DNA of 64,000 nt. Origin: Collimonas fungivorans. Lineage in GTDB: Bacteria; Pseudomonadota; Gammaproteobacteria; Burkholderiales; Burkholderiaceae_D. This document shows positions 1-9,415 of the stretch, piece after piece. Positions within the stretch are counted from its first letter, which is position 1; each line of letters starts with the position of its first letter. Both the position numbers and the translations under genes were made by a program. The notes beneath the pieces were generated by a model. It did no database searches and had not been told where the DNA came from. It saw only the letters and a list, made by a program, of their open reading frames with translations. Location of the stretch: NCBI RefSeq assembly GCF_001584145.1, contig NZ_CP013232.1, forward strand, positions 3,286,001 through 3,350,000, read 5' to 3'.

Positions 1-275
1 GTCCCGCCAGCGGCGAAACCTTGCTGCCAGGACTGCGGCGGCTCGACGTTTTCACCGGTCTGGTGGCTGCCCAGCTGGTCGTAGGCGGCGCGCTTTTCCG
101 TGTCCTTCAAGGTCGAATAAGCTTCAGCGATGTCCTTGAATTTCTCTTCCCCGGCCGGATCCTTGGAAACATCCGGATGGTATTTGTGCGCCAGCTTGCG
201 ATAGGCCTGCTTGATTTCGGCGGCGCTGGCCGTGCGTTCGACGCCAAGGGCGCTGTAGTAGTCTTTGAATTTCAT
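1..275 (-). CDS. cbpA: DnaJ-domain co-chaperone, CbpA-like (partial)
   Basis: The N-terminal 91 residues of a J-domain protein are visible; the rest lies beyond the left edge of the window. The sequence opens [12 protein letters not shown], continues through helix II rich in Lys/Arg, and carries the HPD tripeptide at residues 33-35 (context KYHPDVSK) that stimulates DnaK ATPase activity in this family. After the J domain comes the start of a Gly/Gln-containing linker, as in CbpA. The start codon is one base from the stop of the upstream FMN reductase, so the two are probably co-transcribed. CbpA proteins work with DnaK in the cytoplasm and bind curved DNA; which of these applies here cannot be told from the fragment. 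Confidence 0.85.
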   Translation of the reverse strand, partial: MKFKDYYSALGVERTASAAEIKQAYRKLAHKYHPDVSKDPAGEEKFKDIAEAYSTLKDTEKRAAYDQLGSHQTGENVEPPQSWQQGFAAGG

Positions 276-276
276 T

Positions 277-828
277 TCAGTTTTTCAAGAACTCGACAAA
301 ATTCCGGTTGAATTCCCTGAGCTGTTCACGCACTTGCTGGTCGACCAGCTCACCGCTTTCGTTGAATGCCTTGCCGGCGTGCGACACCATCAAGCGGCCG
401 CCGAACCAGGGTTGCATGCCCAGCGTACGCAATACCGGCAGCCAGGCGTTCTGCGACAGCACGGTGCCGAAACCGCCGGGCGAGGCGCCGATCACCGCCA
501 CCCGGCGGCCGCGGAAGATGCGGGCGCTGTCGGCCGGCGGCCTTGACAGCCAGTCAAGCGCGTTCTTGAACACGCCCGGCATCGAATTATTGTATTCCGG
601 CGTCACCAGCAGCAGCGCATCGGCCACCGCGATCTGCTCTTTCAGCAGCGCCACCGCCGGCGGGATACCCTCGGCCAGTTCGAGGTCGCCGTCATACAGG
701 GGGATACCTTTGATGCTGCCGATTTCCAGCTCCGAGCCAGCCGGCATCAGTTCGGCGGCCGCACGCAGCAAGGCGGCGTTCAGCGAACCGCTGCGCAAGC
801 TGCCGGCTACTCCGACAATCTTCGACAT
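277..828 (-). CDS. NADPH-dependent FMN reductase family protein
   Basis: A 183-residue flavodoxin-like protein. The N-terminal [16 protein letters not shown] stretch matches the phosphate-binding loop of the NADPH-dependent FMN reductase/chromate-quinone reductase family, and the [10 protein letters not shown] segment near residue 75 is the family's conserved PEYN flavin-contact motif. Known members reduce FMN, quinones, azo dyes or chromate with NAD(P)H in the cytoplasm. I chose the start at 828 rather than the in-frame ATG at 852 because GAGGAG sits 6 bases before it; the longer form would overlap the preceding OsmC gene. Its tight spacing with OsmC upstream and CbpA downstream suggests a small stress-related operon. 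The physiological substrate is not predictable. Confidence 0.85.
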   Translation of the reverse strand: MSKIVGVAGSLRSGSLNAALLRAAAELMPAGSELEIGSIKGIPLYDGDLELAEGIPPAVALLKEQIAVADALLLVTPEYNNSMPGVFKNALDWLSRPPADSARIFRGRRVAVIGASPGGFGTVLSQNAWLPVLRTLGMQPWFGGRLMVSHAGKAFNESGELVDQQVREQLREFNRNFVEFLKN

Positions 829-848
829 GCGTTTCTCCTCAGGATGGG

Positions 849-1259
849 TCAAGCCTGCGGCTCAAGCCGAGCCGGATTCAAGGTGGTCTGAATTTCCGTA
901 CCTTGCCTGATAGTCTTTGTGACTGGCGTCTTTTCACAGATCTCGCCCAGCCTGCCAATCTGTTCCGGGCTGAGCAGCGCGCCAAAAGCGACCGTGCGAT
1001 CGATCTTTTCGTGCCCTTGTTCATCGCGCGAAAAGCGCAGCCGCACGTCGATCAGGCCCAGCTCCCATTGTTTACGATCGGCGTACATGCGTAAAGTCAG
1101 GGAGGTGCAGGCGGCCAGTCCAGCCAGCAGCAGTTCATAGGGCGCGGGGCCGCTGTCGGTGCCGCCGTTGTCGAGCGGTTCGTCGGCCTGCAGCCGGTGC
1201 GACCGGGCCTGGATTTGCTGGACATAGCCAGTGGTGCTTTGTAAATGTACAGACGCCAT
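849..1259 (-). CDS. OsmC family protein
   Basis: A 136-residue OsmC/Ohr-fold protein. Two cysteines stand where the family has its peroxidatic and resolving pair: one in the LAACTSLTLRMYADRK helix (near residue 51) and one in the EICEKTPVTKTI segment (near residue 108). The GPAPYELLLAGLAAC stretch is the usual OsmC signature. Proteins of this family reduce organic hydroperoxides, or in some subgroups act on other thiol chemistry; the sequence is closer to general OsmC/YhfA-type proteins than to Ohr, but I cannot assign the substrate. It is followed directly by the FMN reductase gene, consistent with a redox or stress-defence unit. Confidence 0.85.
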   Translation of the reverse strand: MASVHLQSTTGYVQQIQARSHRLQADEPLDNGGTDSGPAPYELLLAGLAACTSLTLRMYADRKQWELGLIDVRLRFSRDEQGHEKIDRTVAFGALLSPEQIGRLGEICEKTPVTKTIRQGTEIQTTLNPARLEPQA

Positions 1260-1325
1260 GAGCTCTCCATAACAAGTTGGGATTTGATATAGAGACTATA
1301 GCCGTTTTAGAGGATCGCGATGCTG

Positions 1326-1655
1326 CTAAAGCAGTTCAACCTGGCGGCGCAACGCGAGACAGGCCGCGGCCAGTTGCATGTGATCGACGGCCAGCCCCGT
1401 ATTCAAGACGGCTTCAATGTGCAGCGTGGCGTCAACCATCGCTGCCATGCGGAAAATCATGGCCGCGCCTTTCAGCCTGTGCGCCATCTGCTGCACGGCG
1501 CGGTAGTCGTAGCTGGCCAGGGCTTGCTCGATGCTGGCCAGATCTTGCCGGGCGCTGGCCAGGAACAGATCGTCTAGCCCGAGCTCGGATTCGTCCAAAG
1601 GCAATAGCGGATCTGGCGGCGGCTGGCTACCTTTGCTCTTGTTCATTTCATCCAC
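1326..1655 (-). CDS. Orphan HPt (histidine phosphotransfer) domain protein
   Basis: A 109-residue protein consisting of a short Pro-rich N-terminus and one four-helix HPt domain. The diagnostic helix reads QMAHRLKGAAMIF, with the His near residue 59 as the likely phosphoacceptor, followed two residues later by the Lys-Gly that HPt domains conserve. No histidine kinase or receiver gene lies next to it, so its partner is unknown; a phosphorelay shuttle role is inference from the domain. An alternative start at 1646 (MNKSKG) is possible. About 280 bases upstream are non-coding. Confidence 0.75.
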   Translation of the reverse strand: MDEMNKSKGSQPPPDPLLPLDESELGLDDLFLASARQDLASIEQALASYDYRAVQQMAHRLKGAAMIFRMAAMVDATLHIEAVLNTGLAVDHMQLAAACLALRRQVELL

Positions 1656-1933
1656 TTCTAGTATTTATCCCCGGGATACCGCAACGACTGCCCGCATGGC
1701 AGGACAAGGCGCGCGGCCTGTATTCATCCTTTTATGGCCAGATGAACAGAGATAGCCTAGATTTGGAGCTTACTTGCAGCAATAGCAAACTTATATATTT
1801 CACAATCGTTAACATTGGGTAACAACAATCCGTCGGCCGCAGCCGCAAAAAACCGACGAATTTACAACACATATTTGCCGCATTGCAATGAAAAGCGGAT
1901 GTTTTTCACTCCGCCCGATTTAAGCCACTCGAT

Positions 1934-3079
1934 TCAAGCCGCCCCTAGCCGCCATAGCGAAGTCAGCTCAGCGGCGCGCGCGGCGTGCAGCGGATCTGCC
2001 TCATCGCTGACCTTCGGATGCTGCGGCCGGATATCGGTTTTTCCCAGCACTTTCAAGCCGGCCGCCTCGATCGCCGCCAGCAGCTCGGCGCGCGAACGCA
2101 AGCCCAGGTGCTCAGCCAGGTCGGACAAGATCAGCCAACCCTCGCCGCCCGGTTCCAGATGTTGTGCCAGGCCGCCCAGGAAACCGCGCAGCATGCGGCT
2201 CTCGGGATCGTATACCGCGTGTTCTATCGGCGAGCTGGGGCGCGCCGGAATCCAGGGCGGATTGCAGATCACCAGCGGCGCCCGGCCTTCTGGAAACAGA
2301 TCAGCCTGCAGCAGGGTAACCTGGCCGTCCAGTTCGAGCCGCACCAGGTTCTCGCGCGCGCAACGCAGGGCGCGCGGGTCCATATCGGTCGCCACGATGC
2401 GCTCTACGCCGCGCTTAGCCAATAACGCTGCGAGTACGCCAGTGCCGGTGCCGATATCAAAAGCTAGCTTGGTGGACGGCAACGGCGCAGCCTCCACCAG
2501 CCCGATATATTCTCCGCGCACAGGCGAATACACGCCGTAGTGCGGATGGATGCGCGCGCCCAGCGCAGCGATCTCGACGCCCTTCTTGCGCCACTCGTGG
2601 GCGCCGATCAGGCCCAGCAATTCGCGCAGCGAAGCCACGAACGGCTCGGCCGGCGCGCCATAGGCTTCGTTGCAGGCGAGCTGCACATCGGGCGCGCGGC
2701 GCAAAGAGATGCTGTAATCGGCCTCGAACGGCAGCAGCAGCATGCCCAGGGTACGCGCCCGTTGCGATTGGGCCTGGCGGTGCAGGTTGAAGGCATCGGT
2801 TGGCGACACCGGCTGTTTGCGCGGCTTGCCGCGCTTCTCGGGTTTCGGTTCGGCGCGGCGCGCCAGCGCCTGCAGCAACTGGCGGGCGTTCTGGAAATCG
2901 CCGCGCCACAGCATGCCGGTGCCTTCGCAGGCCAGGCGGTAAGCGCTGTCGGCCGTCATCCTGTCATCCGCAATCACTACCCGCTTGGGCGCCGGATTGC
3001 CGTTTTCCGAACGCCAGCGCGCCGAGCGCGGCTGGTCTTCCTCGATCCAGTGGATCATCGGCTGTTCGCTCGCCGTCAT
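1934..3079 (-). CDS. Class I SAM-dependent methyltransferase
   Basis: A 381-residue protein with a C-terminal Rossmann methyltransferase domain. Motif I is FDIGTGTGVLAALLAKRG (around residue 208), followed by the acidic end of beta2 (ATDMDPRA) and the substrate-site motif NPPW (residues ~274-277). The NPP(Y/W) motif points to methylation of an amide, an amino group or a nucleobase exocyclic amine, as in PrmA/PrmC/RsmC-like enzymes. The N-terminal ~190 residues include a basic low-complexity stretch (KPEKRGKPRKQP) and a segment of unknown fold. It stands alone on the minus strand. The target (rRNA or ribosomal/translation protein) is not determined from sequence. Confidence 0.75.
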   Translation of the reverse strand: MTASEQPMIHWIEEDQPRSARWRSENGNPAPKRVVIADDRMTADSAYRLACEGTGMLWRGDFQNARQLLQALARRAEPKPEKRGKPRKQPVSPTDAFNLHRQAQSQRARTLGMLLLPFEADYSISLRRAPDVQLACNEAYGAPAEPFVASLRELLGLIGAHEWRKKGVEIAALGARIHPHYGVYSPVRGEYIGLVEAAPLPSTKLAFDIGTGTGVLAALLAKRGVERIVATDMDPRALRCARENLVRLELDGQVTLLQADLFPEGRAPLVICNPPWIPARPSSPIEHAVYDPESRMLRGFLGGLAQHLEPGGEGWLILSDLAEHLGLRSRAELLAAIEAAGLKVLGKTDIRPQHPKVSDEADPLHAARAAELTSLWRLGAA

Positions 3080-3180
3080 GCGGCGCTCGCGGAACAGTCG
3101 GCCGAAGGCAATTCGACAGTAGTGGAATTCAAACGCATGGATTGGTCTCGATCAGTGTAGGTAGGCAGGAAGCAGGTCAC

Positions 3181-3198
3181 GATGTTTTGCAAAACATC
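3181..3198. repeat. Perfect 18-bp palindrome
   Basis: The sequence GATGTTTTGCAAAACATC equals its own reverse complement. It lies in the 253-bp space between the methyltransferase start (3079) and the end of the chemoreceptor gene (3333), about 100 bp upstream of the methyltransferase start. A perfect even palindrome is more like a dimeric regulator site than a terminator, since there is no loop and no T-run. Confidence 0.5.
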
Positions 3199-3207
3199 AT
3201 CTGCGCT

Positions 3208-3234
3208 GTCCGTTTGCCGTCACGGCAGGCGGAC
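3208..3234. repeat. Imperfect 13-bp inverted repeat
   Basis: Arms 3208-3220 and 3222-3234 (gtccgtttgccgt / acggcaggcggac) pair along their whole length with two G-T contacts around a single centre base. It follows the 18-bp palindrome by 9 bases. It could be an operator half of the same region or a structured transcript end of the minus-strand chemoreceptor gene, although no T-run follows. Confidence 0.35.
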
Positions 3235-3332
3235 ATCTTCGATACTTACAAGTATACCTCTTGACCGCGGCTATGCGCCGTTTCTTTCATCCGGACAAAT
3301 TCAAGGCCGCCGGCGTCCTGCAAACCACCCTG

Positions 3333-5114
3333 TTAAAACGTCTCCCAGTCATCCGCATTAGACGCCGCCAGCTTGACCGCAGGAGCTTTCCATGATGTTT
3401 GCTGTACCTTGCCGGCGGTAAGCTTGCCAGCGCCAGTGCGCGTCTTGCTGGCGGCGACAGTCTTCAGGGCCGGGGGCGGGGAACGCTTGGCGGGCGCCGG
3501 CCTGGCGCTCGGCAGCGGCTCGGCGCGCTTGGCCAGCGCCGGCGGCGCACTATCGCGCTGCCGCTCAGCCACGCGGAACACCGACACCGCATCCTGCAGG
3601 CGCTGCGCCTGCCCTTCCAGCGAACCGGCCGCGGCCGCCACCTGCTCCACCAGCGCGGCGTTCTGCTGCGTCACCTGGTCCATCTGCGTAACCGCCTGGT
3701 TGACCTGTTCGATGCCGCTGCTTTGTTCTTCCGAGGCCACCGTGACTTCCGCCATGATGTCGGTCACGCGCTTGACGGCCTGCACGATTTCACCCATGGT
3801 CTGGCCGGCCCGCGCCACCAGCTCGGAGCCGCCATCGACCTTGCCGACCGAATCTCCTATCAGCTCCTTGATTTCCTTGGCCGCCTGGGCGCTGCGCTGG
3901 GCCAGGCTGCGCACCTCGGCCGCCACTACCGCAAAACCGCGTCCTTGCTCGCCGGCCCGGGCCGCCTCCACCGCCGCGTTCAGCGCCAGGATATTGGTCT
4001 GGAACGCAATGCCGTCGATCACGCCGATAATGTCGGCGATGCGCCTGGAGCTGTCGGTAATGCCTTGCATGGTATGCACCACTTGCCCGACCACCTCGCC
4101 GCCCTTGGCCGCGATGCTGGAAGCGCTCTGCGCCAGCTGGCCGGCCTGCCTGGCGTTGTCGGCATTCTGCCGCACGGTGGCGGTCAGCTGCTCCATGCTG
4201 GCGGCGGTCTGCTGCAGCGAAGCCGCCTGCTGCTCGGTGCGCGCCGACAAATCGCTGTTGCCGGCGGAGATTTCCTTGATCGAAGCGCCGATATTGTGAG
4301 TGCCCTCGCGAATCTCGGTGATAGCCGCCGCCAGCTGCTGCTGCATCTGCCGCATCGCATGCAGCAGGCTGGACTTGTCCTTGCCGTCGACCAGCACCGC
4401 CACGTCCAGCTCGCCGCCGGCGATCCTGGCGGCGATGGCGGCGGCATAACTCGGTTCTCCGCCCAGGCTGCGCGTCACGCTGCGGATGATCAGCAGCATG
4501 GTGGCCGAGACTGTCACGCCGATGACGAACATGATCAGCAGCTGCTTGAGCAGGTTGTCGTAAAACGCCGCCTGCACATCGTTGACGAACACGCCCGACA
4601 CCAGGAACCAGTCCCACGGCGCGAAATAATTCACCTGGCTGATTTTCTCGGCGCGGGTGTCGGCGGTACCCGGCAAGCGCCCCATGTAATGGACGATGCC
4701 CTGCTGTTGCTGCTTGCCCAGCTTGACCATTTCCACGTAATACAGCTTGCCGTCGGTATCCTTGCGCTCGCCGACATTCTTGTTGACGATATCCTTGCTG
4801 GTCGGGTGCATCAGCACCACCGGCCGCGAATCGAAGACAAACACATAGTTGTCCTGCGCATAGCGCATGCTGCTGATGCGTTGCAAGGCCTGGCTTTGCG
4901 CGTCCGCCAGGCTAAGCCGGTTGGCGGCGACATCGTCGGCATACCCCTTGACGATGCCGGCCGCGGTTTCCACCACATTCTTCAGCCCGGCTTCGCGTTC
5001 CTTCATCATGGTGTCGCGCGTGTTCAGGGCGGACCAGCCGGCCAGCAGCAGCAACCCCAGCCACATGACCGCCAGCACCAGCCACAACTTTGCTTTCAGA
5101 CTCAGATTTTTCAT
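3333..5114 (-). CDS. Methyl-accepting chemotaxis protein, Cache type, with C-terminal DWETF tether
   Basis: A 593-residue chemoreceptor. TM1 is at about residues 10-28, a periplasmic single-Cache domain follows (contains [16 protein letters not shown] and [16 protein letters not shown]), TM2 is near 190-212, then HAMP and a long cytoplasmic signalling coil. The hairpin tip [36 protein letters not shown] (split here as a family signature) is canonical and contacts CheA and CheW. A Pro/Ala/Lys-rich linker leads to a C-terminal DWETF, which fits the xWxxF pentapeptide that tethers CheR and CheB in some receptors. It is 29 bases downstream of a paralogous receptor and divergent from the wsp operon. 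The ligand is unknown; single-Cache domains often bind small organic acids. Confidence 0.9.
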   Translation of the reverse strand: MKNLSLKAKLWLVLAVMWLGLLLLAGWSALNTRDTMMKEREAGLKNVVETAAGIVKGYADDVAANRLSLADAQSQALQRISSMRYAQDNYVFVFDSRPVVLMHPTSKDIVNKNVGERKDTDGKLYYVEMVKLGKQQQQGIVHYMGRLPGTADTRAEKISQVNYFAPWDWFLVSGVFVNDVQAAFYDNLLKQLLIMFVIGVTVSATMLLIIRSVTRSLGGEPSYAAAIAARIAGGELDVAVLVDGKDKSSLLHAMRQMQQQLAAAITEIREGTHNIGASIKEISAGNSDLSARTEQQAASLQQTAASMEQLTATVRQNADNARQAGQLAQSASSIAAKGGEVVGQVVHTMQGITDSSRRIADIIGVIDGIAFQTNILALNAAVEAARAGEQGRGFAVVAAEVRSLAQRSAQAAKEIKELIGDSVGKVDGGSELVARAGQTMGEIVQAVKRVTDIMAEVTVASEEQSSGIEQVNQAVTQMDQVTQQNAALVEQVAAAAGSLEGQAQRLQDAVSVFRVAERQRDSAPPALAKRAEPLPSARPAPAKRSPPPALKTVAASKTRTGAGKLTAGKVQQTSWKAPAVKLAASNADDWETF

Positions 5115-5143
5115 GCCCGCGTACTTTCCTTAAAAGATTAAAT

Positions 5144-6802
5144 CTAGGCTGCCGCCCGCCGCGCCGCCGGCCTGCTTCCCAATTGCGCCTGCTGCGGCGT
5201 GATATCCAGCGGCCGCCTGCCTGCTCCGGCATGTAGCGAGGGACTGGCAGGTCCGCTGTCCGTCTTGAATACGCTCACCATCTGCGCCAGGCTGACCGCC
5301 TGCTCCTGCAGCGATGCGGCGGCAGCGGCGGCCTGCTCCACCAGCGCCGCGTTTTGCTGGGTGACCTCGTCCATTTGTGTGATCGCGTGGTTGACCTGCT
5401 CGATGCCCGTGCTTTGTTCCTGGCTGGCGGTGGCGATCTCGCCGATGATGTCAGTCACCCGCTTGACGCTGGTCACTACCTCGCCCATGGTCGCGCCGGC
5501 CTGCTCGACCAGCCGGCTGCCGCTGCCGACCTGGTTCACCGAATCGTCGATCAGCACCTTGATTTCCTTGGCCGCGGCCGCCGAGCGCTGCGCCAGGCTG
5601 CGCACTTCCGCCGCCACCACGGCAAAACCGCGGCCCTGTTCGCCCGCGCGCGCCGCTTCCACCGCTGCATTGAGGGCCAGGATATTGGTCTGGAACGCGA
5701 TGCCATCGATCACGCCAATGATGTCGACGATTTTCTTCGATGAGCTGCGGATATTGCCCATGGTGTCGACCACCTGCGACACCACCGCGCTGCTGTTGCT
5801 CGCCACTTGAGAGGCAGTCACCGCCAGCTGGTTGGCCTGGCGCGCGTTGTCGGCGTTCTGCTTGACGGTCGAGGTCAGCTGTTCCATCGCCGACGCGGTT
5901 TCTTCCAGCGATCCGGCTTGCTGTTCAGTGCGGCTCGACAGGTCCAGGTTGCCGCTGGCGATCTGGCCGGAGGCGGTGGCGATGGTGTCGGCCGAACTCT
6001 TGATGTTGGTGATCGTATGCAGCAGCGATGCGCGCATGCATTTCATCGCATACACCAGGCTGCGCGTGTCGCCGGGCCGGGTCGCGATATCGAGGCTGAG
6101 GTCGCCGTCGGCGATGCGGTTGGCGATAGCGGCAGCAGCGCCCGGATCGCCGCCTATCGCGGCCAGCATGCTGCGGTTGGAATAGATCACCAGAGCAACC
6201 AGCGTCAGCGCCACCGCCAGCAGGATGGCGCCGGCCTGGTACAGCGACTGCATGAAAGCCTGGTTGAGGTCGTCCACGTAAATGCCGGTGGTGGCAATCC
6301 AGTCCCACGGCTGGTAGCCAAGCGCGAACGACATCTTCGGCACTGCTTCAGCCGCGCCGACGCGCGGCCAGACGTAGTCGATAAAACCGCCGCCGCTCTG
6401 GCTGCCGGCCTTGGAAATCAGGACGAACACCAGGTTGCCGTCGGGATCCTTGAAATCGCTCATCTTGCGGCCGTCCAGCTCCGGCTTGATCGGATGCATG
6501 ACCATCACTTCATTCGAGGTCGACACCGAAAAATAACCGTCTTTGCCGTAGCGCATGGCTTTCAGGCGCGCCAGCGCCTGCTGCTGCGCCTCGTCCTTGC
6601 CGAGGACGCCGCTGGCGGCCATGGCGCCGTATTCCTTGATCATGTTCATGGCGACATTGGAGACATTGATCAAATCGCTTTTACGCTCGTCAAGCCGGAT
6701 CTGCCGCGCCTGGTAGGCATTGAATACGGAGATCGAAAATAGTGCGACCAGGCTGACCAGCAGCGGCAGCCATAGTTTCTGCGTAAAAGACAGTTTGTTC
6801 AT
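5144..6802 (-). CDS. Methyl-accepting chemotaxis protein, Cache type
   Basis: A 552-residue chemoreceptor paralogous to its downstream neighbour. It has an N-terminal TM (about residues 10-30), a periplasmic single-Cache domain ([40 protein letters not shown]), a second TM near 185-208, HAMP, and a standard signalling tip ([20 protein letters not shown]). Unlike the neighbour it has no C-terminal xWxxF pentapeptide; the tail is basic and Ala-rich. The start at 6802 was chosen because GGAGA lies 8 bases before it; a longer in-frame start at 6871 would include the repeat-bearing leader. The two receptors are likely one transcription unit. Confidence 0.88.
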   Translation of the reverse strand: MNKLSFTQKLWLPLLVSLVALFSISVFNAYQARQIRLDERKSDLINVSNVAMNMIKEYGAMAASGVLGKDEAQQQALARLKAMRYGKDGYFSVSTSNEVMVMHPIKPELDGRKMSDFKDPDGNLVFVLISKAGSQSGGGFIDYVWPRVGAAEAVPKMSFALGYQPWDWIATTGIYVDDLNQAFMQSLYQAGAILLAVALTLVALVIYSNRSMLAAIGGDPGAAAAIANRIADGDLSLDIATRPGDTRSLVYAMKCMRASLLHTITNIKSSADTIATASGQIASGNLDLSSRTEQQAGSLEETASAMEQLTSTVKQNADNARQANQLAVTASQVASNSSAVVSQVVDTMGNIRSSSKKIVDIIGVIDGIAFQTNILALNAAVEAARAGEQGRGFAVVAAEVRSLAQRSAAAAKEIKVLIDDSVNQVGSGSRLVEQAGATMGEVVTSVKRVTDIIGEIATASQEQSTGIEQVNHAITQMDEVTQQNAALVEQAAAAAASLQEQAVSLAQMVSVFKTDSGPASPSLHAGAGRRPLDITPQQAQLGSRPAARRAAA

Positions 6803-7297
6803 GAATGGGTCTCCGTTTGCCTTGGCAATTATCGATAGCGTGCGGCGTCGCGGCGCCGGCACGGGAAGCATTTGCTGCTTTCCTTTGCTGCTTTCCTTTG
6901 CTGCTTTCCTTTGCTGCTTTCTTTTACGTTAACGGCAGCGCCGCTGCATAGCTGAAGGGACAGAGACAAAAATTGTGCGCGGCTGCCGAGGCTGATCTGG
7001 CACGCGGCGGTTTGACAATCGGAATCGCCGCTGACGGCGGCACAAGGGTTAATCGATTGTTACCTTCGAGATTTCACAATGATATACAAATCAGTATCCA
7101 AAAATCTGCAATAATCGGCGCCCGACACTGGTCCGGCATGACCAAAAATTCGCCCGTTTTCGATCTGGCTGGTTTATTGTATCCACTCAGAAACTCACCG
7201 GAACGGCGCAGTTGTCAATTCACCAATTTCGGACCGTTCTCAAGCCGTAGACCAGGGGAACGCAGCGATCATAGATTAACGACAGGAGAGATGACAC
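6803..7297. other. Divergent intergenic region, chemoreceptor / wspA
   Basis: This 495-bp stretch separates the leftward chemoreceptor gene from the rightward wsp operon and should hold both promoters. It contains the four-copy 13-bp tandem repeat (6871-6922) in the leftward leader. A TTGACA hexamer at 7012-7017 has no good -10 at the right spacing. I see no convincing gene, sigma-28 promoter or structured RNA in it. Confidence 0.5.
6871..6922 (-). repeat. Four tandem copies of a 13-bp unit in chemoreceptor leader
   Basis: On the plus strand the unit is tttgctgctttcc, present at 6871-6883, 6884-6896, 6897-6909 and 6910-6922; the first three are identical and the last has one change at its final base. 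On the coding (minus) strand it reads GGAAAGCAGCAAA, 69 bases or more upstream of the chemoreceptor start codon. The unit length is not a multiple of three and it is outside the chosen coding region. Confidence 0.9.
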
Positions 7298-8926
7298 GTG
7301 AAGCAATGGACTATTCGGCAAAGAATGCTGGTCAGTTTTGGGCTTATCCTGGCGTTGATGGGATTCATGGCTGGCATCACCTATCTCAAGCTGGAGGCGA
7401 TCGAACACGAAACCACCAGCTTCCAGACCGATTCCATGCCGGGCCTGGAATTGAGCACCGGCATACGCTCGACCTGGTTCCAGAGTTACCTGCTGGCGCT
7501 GCAGGTAGTGGCGCTGGATAACCCGGACGAACGCAAGCAGGACCTGGCAACCATGCGCGCCGACGCCGAAAAAATGGACAAGCTGATCGCCGACTACGAC
7601 AAGACCATTTTCGAAGGCGAGGACAGGACCAACTTCAACGCCTTCAAGGCCGCACGTACGCAATACGACCGGCTCATGGCTGATGTATTGAAACTGGACG
7701 ACTCGCAAAAGAATCCGCAAGCGCGCGCCCTGCTGATACAGCAGCTGGAGCCGGCCTGGCAGCTGGGGCGCAACGCCGCCACCCAGCTGCGCGATTTCAA
7801 CCAGCAAGCCGAAGTGCACTCGGTAGACAAGATCGAATCCGCGGTGCTGGTCGCCAAGAGTACTTTGCTGGTAGCGCTGGTGATCGCGCTGGTGGCCGCC
7901 CTGATCTGCGGCTTCTTCCTGTTGCGCGCCATCACGCGGCCGATGGCGGACCTGATCGCGGCGCTGGAAGTGATCCGTTCCGGCGACCTGTCGCAACGCC
8001 TGAACCTGAATCGCCATGATGAATTCCAGGCGCTGGAAGTAGGCCTCAACCGCATGTCGGACGAATTGACCGGGCTGGTCGGGCAAGCGCAGAAATCGGC
8101 GGTGCAGGTTACTACCTCGGTGGTCGAGATCGCCGCTACCGCCAAGCAGCAACAAGCCACCGCCAATGAAACCGCCGCCACCACCACCGAAATCGGCGCC
8201 ACTTCGCGCGAGATCTATTCCACTTCGCGCGAACTGGTCAACACCATGAACGAAGTCTCGTCCGGTGCAGAGGAAGCAGCGCGGCTGGTCGGCACCGGCC
8301 AGGCCGGCCTGACCCAGATGGAAGACACCATGCACCACGTGATGGATGCGGCCGGCTCGGTCAACGCCAAGCTGGCCATCCTCAACGAAAAAGCCAGCAA
8401 TATCAACCAGGTGGTAACTACCATCACCAAGGTCGCCGGCCAGACTAACCTGCTGTCGCTGAACGCTGCCATCGAAGCGGAAAAGGCCGGCGAATACGGT
8501 CGCGGGTTTTCCGTAGTGGCGACCGAGATCCGCCGCCTGGCCGACCAGACTGCGGTGGCGACCTACGACATCGAACAGATGGTGAAAGAGATCCAGTCCG
8601 CGGTATCGGCCGGCGTCATGGGTATGGACAAATTTTCCGAAGAAGTGCGGCGCGGCATCGCCGACGTGCAGAACGTCGGCACCCAGCTGTCGCAGATCAT
8701 CCACCAAGTGCAGGCCTTGACGCCACGCTTCCAGTCGGTCAACGAAGGAGTGCAGGCGCAAGCCGTCGGCGCCGAACAGATCAGCCAGGCGCTGACGCAG
8801 CTGAGCGAAGCCGCCCAGCAAAGCGTGGAATCGCTGCGCCAGTCGAGCCAGGCGATCGATGAACTGACGCTGACCGCCAACGGCTTGCGCAACGGCGTAT
8901 CGCGCTTCAAACTGAAATCCGGCTGA
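7298..8926 (+). CDS. wspA: WspA, surface-sensing methyl-accepting chemotaxis protein
   Basis: A 542-residue receptor: TM1 at about residues 9-29, a four-helix-bundle periplasmic domain, TM2 at about 190-212, HAMP, then the signalling domain. The tip reads [32 protein letters not shown], with the [11 protein letters not shown] variant typical of WspA rather than the [12 protein letters not shown] of motility receptors. In Pseudomonas, WspA senses surface contact or envelope stress and drives WspE autophosphorylation. It is the first gene of a seven-gene rightward operon in the same order as in Pseudomonas and Burkholderia. The assignment rests on both the tip motif and gene order. Confidence 0.92.
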   Translation: MKQWTIRQRMLVSFGLILALMGFMAGITYLKLEAIEHETTSFQTDSMPGLELSTGIRSTWFQSYLLALQVVALDNPDERKQDLATMRADAEKMDKLIADYDKTIFEGEDRTNFNAFKAARTQYDRLMADVLKLDDSQKNPQARALLIQQLEPAWQLGRNAATQLRDFNQQAEVHSVDKIESAVLVAKSTLLVALVIALVAALICGFFLLRAITRPMADLIAALEVIRSGDLSQRLNLNRHDEFQALEVGLNRMSDELTGLVGQAQKSAVQVTTSVVEIAATAKQQQATANETAATTTEIGATSREIYSTSRELVNTMNEVSSGAEEAARLVGTGQAGLTQMEDTMHHVMDAAGSVNAKLAILNEKASNINQVVTTITKVAGQTNLLSLNAAIEAEKAGEYGRGFSVVATEIRRLADQTAVATYDIEQMVKEIQSAVSAGVMGMDKFSEEVRRGIADVQNVGTQLSQIIHQVQALTPRFQSVNEGVQAQAVGAEQISQALTQLSEAAQQSVESLRQSSQAIDELTLTANGLRNGVSRFKLKSG

Positions 8927-8956
8927 AGCAGCAGCGGAGTTGCGGAGTTACATATA

Positions 8957-9415
8957 ATGCTTTTTTTATTGTTCCAGATCGGCCAGGACCATTACGCACT
9001 CGACACCCGCCAGGTGGCGGTAGTGCTGTCGCTGGCCAACCTGAAACAGATACCCGCAAGCGCGCCCTGGGTGGCTGGCGTATTCACCTATCGCGGCCAG
9101 TCGGTGCCGGTGATCGATCTCAGCCAGCTGGCGCTGGGCCGGCCAGCCCAGCGCCGCCTCAGCACCCGCATGGTGCTGGTGCATTATCCGGCCCCAGGTC
9201 CGGACAGCCGCCTGCTGGGGCTGGTGCTGGAAAAATCCAGCGAAATCATGCGCCGCGAACCTTCCGAGTTTCGCGACAGCGGCCTCGACCACAGCGATGC
9301 GCCCTACCTGGGACCGGTCACCGACGATGCGCGCGGGCTGATCCAGTCGGTCCAGGTACAGGACCTGCTGCCGCCTGAAGTCCGGGCGCAGCTGTTTCCG
9401 GCAGCGGAGCAATAA
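8957..9415 (+). CDS. wspB: WspB, CheW-like adaptor
   Basis: A 152-residue single CheW domain (LLFQIGQDHYALDTRQVAVVL at the start, VAGVFTYRGQSVPVIDLSQL in the middle), which couples the WspA receptor tip to the WspE kinase. It begins 31 bases after wspA, and its TAA stop shares one base with the ATG of wspC (TAATG), implying translational coupling. Two CheW proteins (this and WspD) are normal for Wsp systems. The length is typical of the family. Confidence 0.9.
   Translation: MLFLLFQIGQDHYALDTRQVAVVLSLANLKQIPASAPWVAGVFTYRGQSVPVIDLSQLALGRPAQRRLSTRMVLVHYPAPGPDSRLLGLVLEKSSEIMRREPSEFRDSGLDHSDAPYLGPVTDDARGLIQSVQVQDLLPPEVRAQLFPAAEQ

Noticed and set aside
7012..7040. TTGACA as the wspA promoter.
   Set aside because: No acceptable -10 lies 16-18 bases downstream, and it would leave a leader of about 250 bases.
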